NCBI RefSeq assembly: GCF_012726345.1
Contig: NZ_PTXN01000009.1
Location: 206,345-270,344, forward strand
Direction of reading: 5' to 3'
Length of the DNA stretch: 64,000 bases
Source of the DNA: Marinomonas sp. UCMA 3892
GTDB taxonomy: Bacteria; Pseudomonadota; Gammaproteobacteria; Pseudomonadales; Marinomonadaceae
Below the pieces are notes generated by a model, which had not been told where the DNA came from, did not search any database, and saw only the letters and a list, made by a program, of their open reading frames with translations. Below, piece after piece: positions 12,167 to 20,075 of this stretch. The number at the start of each line of letters is the position of its first letter. Position 1 is the stretch's first letter. Both the position numbers and the translations under genes were made by a program.

Positions 12167-13369
12167 ATGACAGACCTAAATACACCGTTGGCTATTCTTG
12201 GTGGCATGACAGCCCAAACCTTTATCGACGAATATTGGCAGAAAAAGCCTTTGTTAATTCGCGGTGGTCTTGTCGATTTCGCTGTGCCATTGGAAGCCGA
12301 TGAGCTTGCAGGCATGGCAATGGAAGAAGAAATTGAATCTCGTATTGTGATCGAGAACGGACTAAGACCTTGGGAAATGCGCCAAGGACCTTTTACCGAA
12401 GACACTTTTGCTACCTTGCCTGAAAAAGAATGGACGTTATTAGTTCAAGCCGTTGACCATTGGGTACCAGAAGTCCAAACACTTAAAGAACGATTTGAGT
12501 TTTTACCCAGCTGGCGCTTAGACGACGTCATGGTAAGCTATGCAACAGAAGGCGGTAGTGTTGGCCCACATTACGACCAATACGATGTGTTCTTAGTACA
12601 AGTATCAGGTAAACGTCGCTGGCAGGTATTGTCGCCAGATGAATACCAAGATTCTGCGATCCCCAACATCAAATTACATATTTTAGACAACTTCCCTGTC
12701 AATTCAGAAATGGATTGGGAAGTGGAAGCTGGCGATATTCTATATTTGCCGCCTAACTTTGCACACAATGGCCGATCATTAGACGACGAGTGCATGACTT
12801 ATTCCATCGGTTTTCGTGCGCCAAGTATGCAAGATGTCTTAACAGGTATTCGCGATAAACTTTGCGAAGCTGACAATGTTAAAGATCGCTTTGCCGCACC
12901 TGAAACAGCAAATCGTCAACACAGTGCGCACATCAGCAAAGACGATATTCAATACCTACAAACACAACTGGCTCGCCTTATTAATCAGCCCGACCTACTG
13001 GCTGAATGGTTAGGGGAAACGATGAGCGAGAGCAAGTATCCTGAATACCTCGTACCACTGAATCATGAAGAATTAAACGAAGCATTTAGCAGTGCGACAC
13101 AAGGTCAAACTTTTATTCGCCCTGGCGATGCGCGTATTTGTTACTATGTTCAACAGAACACTGAGAACAAAGGTAAGATTAGCGTGTTTTGTAACGGTGA
13201 ACACTTACTTGTGGATGCAGAACTAACGAGCTTTGTTGAAGCCGTTTGCCATCAAGTTGAGTTTGATTTTTCTGGGCTAGATTTGAAACAAAATACAGAT
13301 CTAGAACCTCTTGTGCGCTTTCTCATTCGCCAGCAAGGGCTGATCGAATTGGTTGCACCAGAAGAATAA
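12167..13369 (+). CDS. roxA: 50S ribosomal protein L16 arginine hydroxylase (RoxA/YcfD)
   Basis: JmjC/cupin 2-oxoglutarate oxygenase of 400 aa; E. coli YcfD hydroxylates Arg81 of L16. The iron-binding HxD is in GPHYDQYDVFLVQ and the distal His in LPPNFAHNGRS, followed by the winged-helix-like C-terminal part. I use the ATG at 12167; the frame is open to a TTG at 12143, but that adds only MFFFIERF-like residues with no ribosome site. The gene lies downstream of purB, as in many gammaproteobacteria. Confidence 0.92.
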   Translation: MTDLNTPLAILGGMTAQTFIDEYWQKKPLLIRGGLVDFAVPLEADELAGMAMEEEIESRIVIENGLRPWEMRQGPFTEDTFATLPEKEWTLLVQAVDHWVPEVQTLKERFEFLPSWRLDDVMVSYATEGGSVGPHYDQYDVFLVQVSGKRRWQVLSPDEYQDSAIPNIKLHILDNFPVNSEMDWEVEAGDILYLPPNFAHNGRSLDDECMTYSIGFRAPSMQDVLTGIRDKLCEADNVKDRFAAPETANRQHSAHISKDDIQYLQTQLARLINQPDLLAEWLGETMSESKYPEYLVPLNHEELNEAFSSATQGQTFIRPGDARICYYVQQNTENKGKISVFCNGEHLLVDAELTSFVEAVCHQVEFDFSGLDLKQNTDLEPLVRFLIRQQGLIELVAPEE

Positions 13370-13398
13370 AAGAACGCAATATTAAGTAAGGTATTCAC

Positions 13399-13815
13399 AT
13401 GAAGGTTTTAACGTCAGACTGGAACAGCAGCAAAGATCAGCTTACCTTTGTGCGCAAACAAGTCTTTATCATTGAGCAAGGTATCGACCCAAAAGACGAA
13501 TGGGACGAGCTAGATGAAGACGCCGTACACTTTGTATCCTTTGGTACGACAGCGGTTCCTACAGGAACCTGCCGCTTAACAGAAAACGGACAAATTAGTC
13601 GACTTGCTGTTTTACCTGCATATCGTCATCAGGGTTATGGTGAAATGCTGTTAAACCGAGCAATGAAAGTTGCCAGAGAGATGGGAATTCGCAAAGTCTT
13701 TTTGCATGCTCAAGTTGACGTACAGACCTTCTATGAAAAACAAAAGTTTCACGGTGATGGTAAAGTCTTTTTAGAAGCTGGAAAAATGCATATTCACATG
13801 GAACGAGACATTTAG
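13399..13815 (+). CDS. GNAT family N-acetyltransferase
   Basis: A 138 aa single-domain acetyltransferase. It begins with the conserved RKQVFIIEQGIDPKDEWDE segment (VF-x-x-EQ-x4-E-x-D) and has the acetyl-CoA loop AVLPAYRHQGYGEMLL. The substrate is unknown. It starts 29 bp after roxA with an AAGG ribosome site, so the two are probably cotranscribed. The YjcF-like branch is likely but not certain. Confidence 0.88.
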   Translation: MKVLTSDWNSSKDQLTFVRKQVFIIEQGIDPKDEWDELDEDAVHFVSFGTTAVPTGTCRLTENGQISRLAVLPAYRHQGYGEMLLNRAMKVAREMGIRKVFLHAQVDVQTFYEKQKFHGDGKVFLEAGKMHIHMERDI

Positions 13816-13842
13816 CTTTATCTTTACCAGCCCATTTAAAAC

Positions 13843-13884
13843 AAAAAAGCGAGTCATCCGATATGGGTCGACTCGCTTTTTTAT
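13843..13884. terminator. bidirectional terminator
   Basis: 13-bp perfect stem aaaaaagcgagtc/gactcgctttttt (13843-13855 and 13870-13882) between the convergent GNAT gene and fklB. It has A and T runs on both flanks. Confidence 0.9.
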
Positions 13885-13933
13885 GCATTTCTCTTAATAC
13901 ACTGTTTTTAATGTATTGCTTTAAGCTATTTCA

Positions 13934-14554
13934 TTAAACAACAGCAATTAGCTCAACATCGAATTGTAAAACAGAGAAAGGTTGAATCATCGCGCCAGCG
14001 CCTTGAGCGCCGTAAGCCAATTCAGCAGGGATAGTAAGACGGTACTTCGCGCCTTCTTTCATCAACTGAAGACCTTCAGTCCAACCTGCGATAACGCCAG
14101 TTAGAGGGAATTCAATTGGCTCGCCACGAGCAATAGAGCTATCGAATACTTGTCCGTCAATCAAACGGCCTTCGTAATGTACACGAACAGTCGCTTCACG
14201 GCTTGGTGTTGCACCCGTACCTTCTTCAAGAACTTCAAACTGCAGACCACTTTCAGTCGTTTGAACGCCTTCTTTTGTTTTGTTTGTAGCAAGAAAATCT
14301 TCGCCCGCTTTCACATTCTCTTCAGACTCTGCACGGCCTTTTTCTTCCATTTTTTGCTGTAGTTCAGCAAAAGCAGCTTCTAGCTCTGCGCCAGGAACAC
14401 GCATTTCAGTTCCGTTTAGTGCATCTTCAATCGCAGCAAAAAGATGCGTTAGAGACAATTCACCAAGATCGCTACCACGTAGTTGATCACCAATTTGACG
14501 ACCAATGCCGTATGCGATTTTTGCTTCGTTAGAGTCGAACGACAGTTCTGACAT
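13934..14554 (-). CDS. fklB: FKBP-type peptidyl-prolyl isomerase FklB (FKBP22)
   Basis: Prolyl isomerase of 206 aa, identical in length to E. coli FKBP22. An N-terminal helical dimerisation part (residues about 1-95, starting with a region like KIAYGIGRQIGDQL) is followed by the FKBP domain (about 100-206) with VRVHYEGRLIDGQVFDSS and PAELAYGAQGAG. No signal peptide, so it is cytoplasmic. Confidence 0.95.
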   Translation of the reverse strand: MSELSFDSNEAKIAYGIGRQIGDQLRGSDLGELSLTHLFAAIEDALNGTEMRVPGAELEAAFAELQQKMEEKGRAESEENVKAGEDFLATNKTKEGVQTTESGLQFEVLEEGTGATPSREATVRVHYEGRLIDGQVFDSSIARGEPIEFPLTGVIAGWTEGLQLMKEGAKYRLTIPAELAYGAQGAGAMIQPFSVLQFDVELIAVV

Positions 14555-14684
14555 GTTTACACTCTCTTATTCGTTTACTAAAAAATTGAACGCGTATCAT
14601 AACATAGGCAAATCTCATGAGCTTGTTTTTCAAACGCCTCGACTTACCAAAACCTAAGCAGTGAAAATATATTAATCAGCCCTA

Positions 14685-14725
14685 TAGATTTATTAAATGA
14701 TATTCATTATCATTTAATAAATCTA
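14685..14725 (+). promoter_or_regulatory. Fur box inside an 18-bp perfect inverted repeat
   Basis: Arms 14685-14702 and 14708-14725 are perfectly complementary. The centre (14698-14712) matches the 7-1-7 Fur consensus TGATAATnATTATCA at 13 of 14 positions. It ends 20 bp before the start codon of the small membrane protein, so iron repression of that gene is predicted. Confidence 0.8.
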
Positions 14726-14745
14726 TATTCATTCAGGAGTGCGTT

Positions 14746-14967
14746 ATGAAACATAAGAGCTTTATCCCGTCTCCAAAGAGATATATAAACGATAAAAAGC
14801 CGACCGATTATTGGGGTATGCTGTTTATTAGCTTTATCTTCTTGTCATCAATGAGCTGTTTTTTATTTGCTAATCATGGCAATCGACAAGCTTCCAATAG
14901 CTTATCGCTTACCACTCATCAAATAAGCACAACGATAATTGACACAGATCAGAGCAGCAAAAGTTAA
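14746..14967 (+). CDS. small single-pass membrane protein, predicted Fur-regulated
   Basis: 73 aa of unknown function. The basic N-terminus (KHKSFIPSPKRYINDKKP) is cytoplasmic by the positive-inside rule. One membrane segment spans about residues 24-43 (YWGMLFISFIFLSSM...), followed by a short polar, Ser/Thr-rich outer tail. A good CAGGAG ribosome site and an immediately upstream Fur box support a real gene. Small membrane partners of iron uptake systems are one possibility, but no TonB or siderophore gene is nearby. Confidence 0.75.
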   Translation: MKHKSFIPSPKRYINDKKPTDYWGMLFISFIFLSSMSCFLFANHGNRQASNSLSLTTHQISTTIIDTDQSSKS

Positions 14968-15006
14968 AAAGATTAAGCTATAGGTACATTAAAAGAGGAT
15001 CTTGCC

Positions 15007-15489
15007 ATGTTACCTAAAATAAACACCATTGTTTACGCTTGCGATCTAGACGGTAAAACACAGGCCGCTATGGAGCTAGTACTGAGCTTAGCCAAAACTC
15101 ATGGGGCAAAAGTCATATTAATGCATGCAATTGAGCCTTTAAATGCTCAAGCATCAAATATGATAAACAACTATATTACCGAAGAAGTTAGAAATGCAAT
15201 GCGCAAAGATGCCATCACAGACATCAATACACGCATGGATAAATTGCTAGCTGAATTTATGGAAAAGTATTCAGAAGAACTGTGTAGTTTAGAAACAGCT
15301 CCTGAAACCTTGATAGTCAATGGCGCTCCAGCTGACTCTATTCAGCGCATTGCAAAAGAAAAAAATGCTGATTTAATTGTTATGAATAGCCGAACACATG
15401 GCCGACTAAGCCAAATGATCATTGGCTCAACGGCAAATAAAGTCATTCACACCAGCTCAATTCCAGTGCTAGTTGTACCGATAAAGTAA
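15007..15489 (+). CDS. universal stress protein, UspA family
   Basis: A single Usp domain of 160 aa. It has the N-terminal strand INTIVYACDLD, the conserved GAPADSIQRIAKEKNADLIVM and the C-terminal nucleotide-binding region THGRLSQMIIGSTANKVI. The first Gly of the G-x2-G motif is Ser (NSRTHG), so ATP binding is uncertain. It begins 39 bp after the Fur-box gene with AGAGGA and could be read from the same promoter. The final codons are the first copy of a 20-bp tandem repeat. Confidence 0.9.
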   Translation: MLPKINTIVYACDLDGKTQAAMELVLSLAKTHGAKVILMHAIEPLNAQASNMINNYITEEVRNAMRKDAITDINTRMDKLLAEFMEKYSEELCSLETAPETLIVNGAPADSIQRIAKEKNADLIVMNSRTHGRLSQMIIGSTANKVIHTSSIPVLVVPIK

Positions 15490-15531
15490 CGGTTGTACCG
15501 ATAAAATAGCTGTTGTGCCAATAAAATAACA
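15472..15531 (+). repeat. three tandem 20-bp units overlapping the usp stop codon
   Basis: Units at 15472-15491, 15492-15511 and 15512-15531 (gttgtaccgataaaatagct-like). The first encodes the last Usp residues VVPIK and the stop. The other two copy it into the intergenic region, with 2-4 changes each. This looks like a small local duplication. Confidence 0.85.
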
Positions 15532-15568
15532 CGTTACTCTAGTCACACTTCTCTGTGTCCGATACACT

Positions 15569-15588
15569 TACTGTATATATAAACAGTA
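15569..15588 (+). promoter_or_regulatory. LexA (SOS) box before topB
   Basis: The core ctgtatatataaacag (15571-15586) matches CTGT-N8-ACAG exactly, and the 20-bp site differs from the E. coli consensus TACTGTATATATATACAGTA at one position. The palindrome extends to 12-bp arms (15563-15574 and 15583-15594). It ends 10 bp before the topB ATG, so bound LexA would block transcription or initiation. Confidence 0.88.
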
Positions 15589-15597
15589 AGTGTATTT

Positions 15598-17610
15598 ATG
15601 ATTCTTTATATTGCCGAAAAACCCAGCCTTGCCCGAGCCATTGCCGCCGCCCTTCCCTCACCACAAAAAAAAGAAGAGGGCTGTATTTGGTTGCCTAATG
15701 GTGACTGCGTTAGTTGGTGTATCGGCCACTTGCTCGAACAAGCTGAGCCTCATCAATATAATCCAGCTTATAAAAGTTGGAATTTAGACCACTTGCCTAT
15801 CATTCCGACTGACTGGCAATGGCAAGAAAAAGCCAACACAAAGAAACAACTTGGCATTTTAAAAAAATTGATTAAAAAAGCCACTGTTTTAGTTCATGCA
15901 GGAGACCCGGATAGAGAAGGCCAATTGCTGGTCGATGAAGTACTTCACTACACCAAGGTTCCAGCACAGAAACTGAAAAACACTCAACGACTTTTGGTGA
16001 ATGACTTAACACCTTCTGCGGTAAAGCAAGCACTTAGCAATTTGCGTTCAAATAATGAATTTGCGGCGCTATCTCGATCGGCGCTGGGCCGCGCTCGTGC
16101 AGACTGGTTGTTCGGCTTAAACCTAACACGTGCTTATACCATCAGGGGCCGTCAAGCTGGCTACCAAGGTGTTCTATCTATTGGGCGAGTGCAAACGCCA
16201 GTACTAGGACTTGTTGCTGCTAGGGACAAAGAAAGAGAAGCCTTTGTTCCAAAAGACTTTTATCAAGTATGGGCGAGCATACAAACAACTCAAGATGCCA
16301 TATTTCAAGCTAAATGGTTGCCTAGTGAAGCTTGCCAACCTTACATGGACGATGAAAACCGAGTGCTAAGCTTGCCACTTGCGCAAAACGTCGCCAATCG
16401 CATTACCAATAAACCAGCGATTGTGATTGAAGCAAATTACAAACAAAAGAAGCAACCAGCACCACTACCCTACAGTTTGTCAGCACTTCAAATTGATGCA
16501 GCAAAAGCATTTTCTCTTTCCGCCCAGCAAGTGTTAGATACTTGCCAAGCTCTTTATGAGCGTCATCAGATAATCACCTACCCTAGATCCGATTGCCGTT
16601 ATTTACCCACTCAACAGCACAAAGACGCTGCAGCTATTATCGCCGCTCTCACTCGTTCGGGAGGTGATATACAACAAGGCGCAGAAAACGCCGATGCATC
16701 ACGAAAAAGTAAAGCGTGGAACGATAAACAAGTCACGGCTCACCACGCTATTATTCCAACAACTCAAGCTCACAAAGCGGCATCACTTTCCAAAACAGAG
16801 GCGCTGGTATTTAACTTGATTGCCCGCCAATATCTTATGCAGTTTTATCCTGAATACGATTATTTGGCGTCTTACATCAAATTGGAAATTGAAGGTGGAC
16901 TCTTTGAAGCGAAAGGTAATACACCGATTGCACTTGGCTGGAAAGCGCTTTTACCCAATAAAAACAAAAGTAAAGACCCAGAAGATGAAAACCAAAACGA
17001 GCTACCAAAGCTAAGTAAGAATGAAGAACTCTGGTGTATACAAGGGCAAGTCCAAGAGAAAGTCACTACGCCACCGGCGGCTTTCACTGACGCGACATTA
17101 CTGGCTGCCATGACTGGTATCAGTCGCTTTGTGACTGATAAAGACATTCGAGCAATACTGAAAGAAACCGATGGCTTAGGTACAGAAGCAACGCGAGCGA
17201 GCATTATAGAGTTACTTTTTAAACGTGGCTTTTTGATGAGACAAGGTAAACAAATTCACGCCAGCCAAACAGGGCGCGCCTTTATTGATTGTCTACCTAA
17301 GCAACTGGTCACTCCTGATATGACGGCAAAATGGGAGTCAGCTCTTAACAGTATTAGTCTTGGAGAAGCAAGTTATCAAGAATTCATGACAAATTTAGAA
17401 GGCAACTTAAATCAGTTACTAAGTGCTTCCCGAGATATGCCGACATCCGCATTACAAAACCTACCGCCGCCAACAAAGAGTCCTTTTGCTAAACGAAAAG
17501 GCTCAACAAACAAAAGGACGACAGGTACAAGAAAAACAACCGGAACGAAATCTAACAGTACAAAAACGACAAGCTCAAATACAAGAAGGCGCTCAAAAGC
17601 GCCTTCTTAA
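15598..17610 (+). CDS. topB: DNA topoisomerase III
   Basis: Type IA topoisomerase of 670 aa (E. coli TopB 653). The TOPRIM motifs are EKPSLARA (residues 7-14) and AGDPDREGQLLVDEVL (about 101-116). The active tyrosine is Y328 in ITYPRSDCRYLP, the same number as in E. coli. The C-terminal 40 residues are a Lys/Arg/Thr-rich low-complexity tail that should bind DNA. No zinc-finger cysteines are visible. The LexA box just upstream predicts SOS induction. There is no strong ribosome site before the ATG. Confidence 0.95.
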   Translation: MILYIAEKPSLARAIAAALPSPQKKEEGCIWLPNGDCVSWCIGHLLEQAEPHQYNPAYKSWNLDHLPIIPTDWQWQEKANTKKQLGILKKLIKKATVLVHAGDPDREGQLLVDEVLHYTKVPAQKLKNTQRLLVNDLTPSAVKQALSNLRSNNEFAALSRSALGRARADWLFGLNLTRAYTIRGRQAGYQGVLSIGRVQTPVLGLVAARDKEREAFVPKDFYQVWASIQTTQDAIFQAKWLPSEACQPYMDDENRVLSLPLAQNVANRITNKPAIVIEANYKQKKQPAPLPYSLSALQIDAAKAFSLSAQQVLDTCQALYERHQIITYPRSDCRYLPTQQHKDAAAIIAALTRSGGDIQQGAENADASRKSKAWNDKQVTAHHAIIPTTQAHKAASLSKTEALVFNLIARQYLMQFYPEYDYLASYIKLEIEGGLFEAKGNTPIALGWKALLPNKNKSKDPEDENQNELPKLSKNEELWCIQGQVQEKVTTPPAAFTDATLLAAMTGISRFVTDKDIRAILKETDGLGTEATRASIIELLFKRGFLMRQGKQIHASQTGRAFIDCLPKQLVTPDMTAKWESALNSISLGEASYQEFMTNLEGNLNQLLSASRDMPTSALQNLPPPTKSPFAKRKGSTNKRTTGTRKTTGTKSNSTKTTSSNTRRRSKAPS

Positions 17611-17612
17611 TT
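17583..17612 (+). terminator. terminator hairpin overlapping topB stop
   Basis: Perfect 11-bp stem aagaaggcgct/agcgccttctt (17583-17593 and 17598-17608, loop caaa). Its 3' arm includes the first base of the stop codon. The T tract is short, so efficiency is uncertain. Confidence 0.6.
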
Positions 17613-17634
17613 GAACTCATTTTCGAACAGTACT

Positions 17635-18255
17635 CTAACCAACAGCTAGCCAGATACCCACGCCAATCATTAGCGTTCCTGCAATACGATTCATGATGCG
17701 CACATTACCACTTTGCATCAGAATAGATTTCAACGTTCTCCCACCTGCAGCGTAAATAAGCAAACAAGTGAGCTCAAGCGTTAAAATAATGGCAATCAAT
17801 ACAATCAATTGACTCGTCAATGGACGGCTTGCATCTAAAAAAGGTGGCAATAAAGCGACAAAAAACGCCCAGCCCTTAGGATTGGCAATTGCTGTCACAA
17901 ACCCTTGTGAGATTAAATCTAACCGTGAGGCAGGCTTGGCTCCAGTAGCGTCTGCTTTAATCGCCATTTTTCCTTTAGACAACCACATCTGAATCCCTAC
18001 ATAGGCGAGGTAAGCACCACCAAGGTATTTCAACACCATAAAAACACTAGGATAATTCAATAATAATGCAGCAACACCAATCGCGGATAAGATAGCCACT
18101 GTTGCAACACCAACCAACTCTCCCAGCATCATCCAAAGTGCGCGTTTCACTCCAATCGTCATACCTAATGTCATGGCTAATGTCATGCACATACCAGGAG
18201 TGATAGAGACAAAAAAGAAGGTCGGTATAAAAGCAGAAAGAAGAGCTAAGTTCAC
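17635..18255 (-). CDS. LysE/RhtB family amino-acid exporter
   Basis: 206 aa inner-membrane protein with about six hydrophobic segments. The family motif is near the N-terminus (FFFVSITPGMCMTLAMTLGM, helix 1) and is followed by GVKRALWMMLGELVGV. It probably exports an amino acid or homoserine-lactone-like solute; the substrate is not predictable. The start is GTG with AAGGA upstream. It is convergent with topB and a single gene. Confidence 0.9.
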   Translation of the reverse strand: MNLALLSAFIPTFFFVSITPGMCMTLAMTLGMTIGVKRALWMMLGELVGVATVAILSAIGVAALLLNYPSVFMVLKYLGGAYLAYVGIQMWLSKGKMAIKADATGAKPASRLDLISQGFVTAIANPKGWAFFVALLPPFLDASRPLTSQLIVLIAIILTLELTCLLIYAAGGRTLKSILMQSGNVRIMNRIAGTLMIGVGIWLAVG

Positions 18256-18373
18256 AAGAGGTCCTTATCTAACATGTAGTAATTTACGGGACAAAATTCT
18301 CATGACTTAGCATAAGTAGCAAGTACTAATACCGATAAATGGACTTGGCCTTAAAATATAAACAGAAGGGAAA

Positions 18374-19156
18374 CTAAAAATGTTTTTTTGTTTTAAATGT
18401 CGAATCCTCAATAAACTTACTCCATTCATCATCCAGCTCGCCCTCATCTTCACTATCCATGTTTTTAGTCATCTCTTCTTCTGCTTTTTGCAAAGCAAGA
18501 TCATCTTCAATTTCTTGCAGCAGTTCTTTAAGTTTAAGAATGGTAGATTGAGCTTCAACAGACTCTTTGATAGGTGCCAATTGCGCCAAAGCCTCTTTAT
18601 ACATATCTATAGCTGTATCCATTTGACCACTTAAAAATGCTTTACGAGCAAGATAGGCATGATAATCCGAGTTAACTTTATAGTGATAAAAATTTAATAG
18701 TTTACTGTATCGATAGACAACATCTTGATCGATGGTTTTTTCTTTCTGGGATAAAATCAAAAAAGATTTGAAGGATTCAAAGAGACGCTTTACTTCTATT
18801 ATAAGTAATTCATCATTCATCGGCTTAGCACGCCTTTTCTGCGTGCTCGTTTGGAACTCTGTCATTTCTTCAGCCAAATGACCGCGACGACGAGTTAATG
18901 TTGGATCAGGTTGCAGCTCAATAAGCTGATCGTATATAGCAATCATTCGAGAAAATAACCACATTCTCATATCTTTGGGCTGATACTGGGGGGGCATCTC
19001 ATCAAGGTAGCGACGCACCTGACGCAGTTGGTTATTGAGCGTTGCCACTTTGCGTAATTTTTCCAACCGAGCCTGCTCTTTTAACTGTAGAAAAATTGCA
19101 AATGCAATAAATCCACCGATAACGAGCAAAAGCACTGTAATGGTAACGGCTGTCAT
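18374..19156 (-). CDS. membrane-anchored helical protein of unknown function (copy B of pair)
   Basis: 260 aa. One N-terminal transmembrane helix (about 4-24) is followed by a charged all-helical cytoplasmic region and an acidic tail ending near DEGELDDEWSKFIEDSTF. The segment KAFLSGQMDTAIDMYKEAL resembles a TPR helix pair. It aligns end to end with the next gene upstream (YQPKDMRMWLFSRMIAIYDQL against YMARDTKIFLIEYLLSITTQL), so the two are paralogues. I do not recognise the family and assign no function. The ribosome site is weak. Confidence 0.8.
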   Translation of the reverse strand: MTAVTITVLLLVIGGFIAFAIFLQLKEQARLEKLRKVATLNNQLRQVRRYLDEMPPQYQPKDMRMWLFSRMIAIYDQLIELQPDPTLTRRRGHLAEEMTEFQTSTQKRRAKPMNDELLIIEVKRLFESFKSFLILSQKEKTIDQDVVYRYSKLLNFYHYKVNSDYHAYLARKAFLSGQMDTAIDMYKEALAQLAPIKESVEAQSTILKLKELLQEIEDDLALQKAEEEMTKNMDSEDEGELDDEWSKFIEDSTFKTKKHF

Positions 19157-19245
19157 ATGATGAGTAGTTTACCTTAGTAATATTTATAGACGAAACGCCT
19201 GCAGGCTTCAAAAAACGAATACGAATAAAATTCGCCAAGTTGCTT

Positions 19246-19941
19246 TTATTTGAGCTCCACTTTACTATTCTTTGAGAATAAAACCTTTTCAACTTCCTGT
19301 ATCATGCTTTGTAGACGTGCCATCTCTCTTTTCGAGCTACTCACAGAACTATTTTTTTCCATAACAGATAAAGCAATTCGATATTTTTCTAGCGCTCTAT
19401 TTTTCTTATCATTATCTAAATCAAGTCTAGCCTGCCGCACTAAAAGATCACGATAAGCCAAAGCATGTGCATAACGAATCAAAACAATATGATGCCTTAT
19501 TATTACTCTACTCGCACCATAACTTTCACCCATGCCTCTCAACTCTCTGAGCATAAATTGAAGTGCATTTTGGATTTTATCTAACTGTTCTTGACTAGCG
19601 ACACGATCCTTTACTGTTACCTGACGCCCTAACTTCAACTCTGTCAACAGTCTTAGCAGGTAAGCCTGCTTCGAAACAAACTCCGACTTATAATTCGATG
19701 CCACAAGCTGAGTTGTAATAGAAAGTAAATATTCTATGAGAAAAATTTTGGTATCTCTCGCCATATAGCGATCCGAAACCATTTCTAATGAATAAAGTAA
19801 GCGATCACTTCGATTCGATAAACGAGAAAGTAGCTTCTTTTTTAACTCCCTTTGCTGTCTTCTCCAACGAAAAAAAGCAGGTAACAAGCAAAGAGCAACC
19901 AAAAAGATAACGACAGCTAAAATCAACATACCTAATTTCAT
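19246..19941 (-). CDS. membrane-anchored helical protein of unknown function (copy A of pair)
   Basis: 231 aa with an N-terminal transmembrane helix (about 3-24), a basic stretch (RWRRQQRELKKKLLSRL) and a helical domain. The segment LDLDNDKKNRALEKYRIALSVM is TPR-like and matches the equivalent part of the downstream paralogue. It lacks the long acidic tail of copy B. The two genes are 89 bp apart in the same direction and downstream of pitA, but a strong terminator separates them from pitA. Confidence 0.8.
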   Translation of the reverse strand: MKLGMLILAVVIFLVALCLLPAFFRWRRQQRELKKKLLSRLSNRSDRLLYSLEMVSDRYMARDTKIFLIEYLLSITTQLVASNYKSEFVSKQAYLLRLLTELKLGRQVTVKDRVASQEQLDKIQNALQFMLRELRGMGESYGASRVIIRHHIVLIRYAHALAYRDLLVRQARLDLDNDKKNRALEKYRIALSVMEKNSSVSSSKREMARLQSMIQEVEKVLFSKNSKVELK

Positions 19942-20024
19942 TACTTAATAGTTACCTAAGTTGCGACTTTATATAGAAATAAAAAAGTAACTTACTTTTA
20001 TATAACACAGACGGCGGGATGAAA

Positions 20025-20059
20025 ACAAAAAAAGATCAGAGAAGCTGATCTTTTTTTGT
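20025..20059. terminator. strong bidirectional terminator after pitA
   Basis: Perfect 15-bp stem, 20025-20039 with 20045-20059, 5-nt loop, with a seven-A and seven-T run inside the arms. It separates pitA from the paralogue pair. Confidence 0.9.
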
Positions 20060-20075
20060 TTATCTTGAAAGGGAC

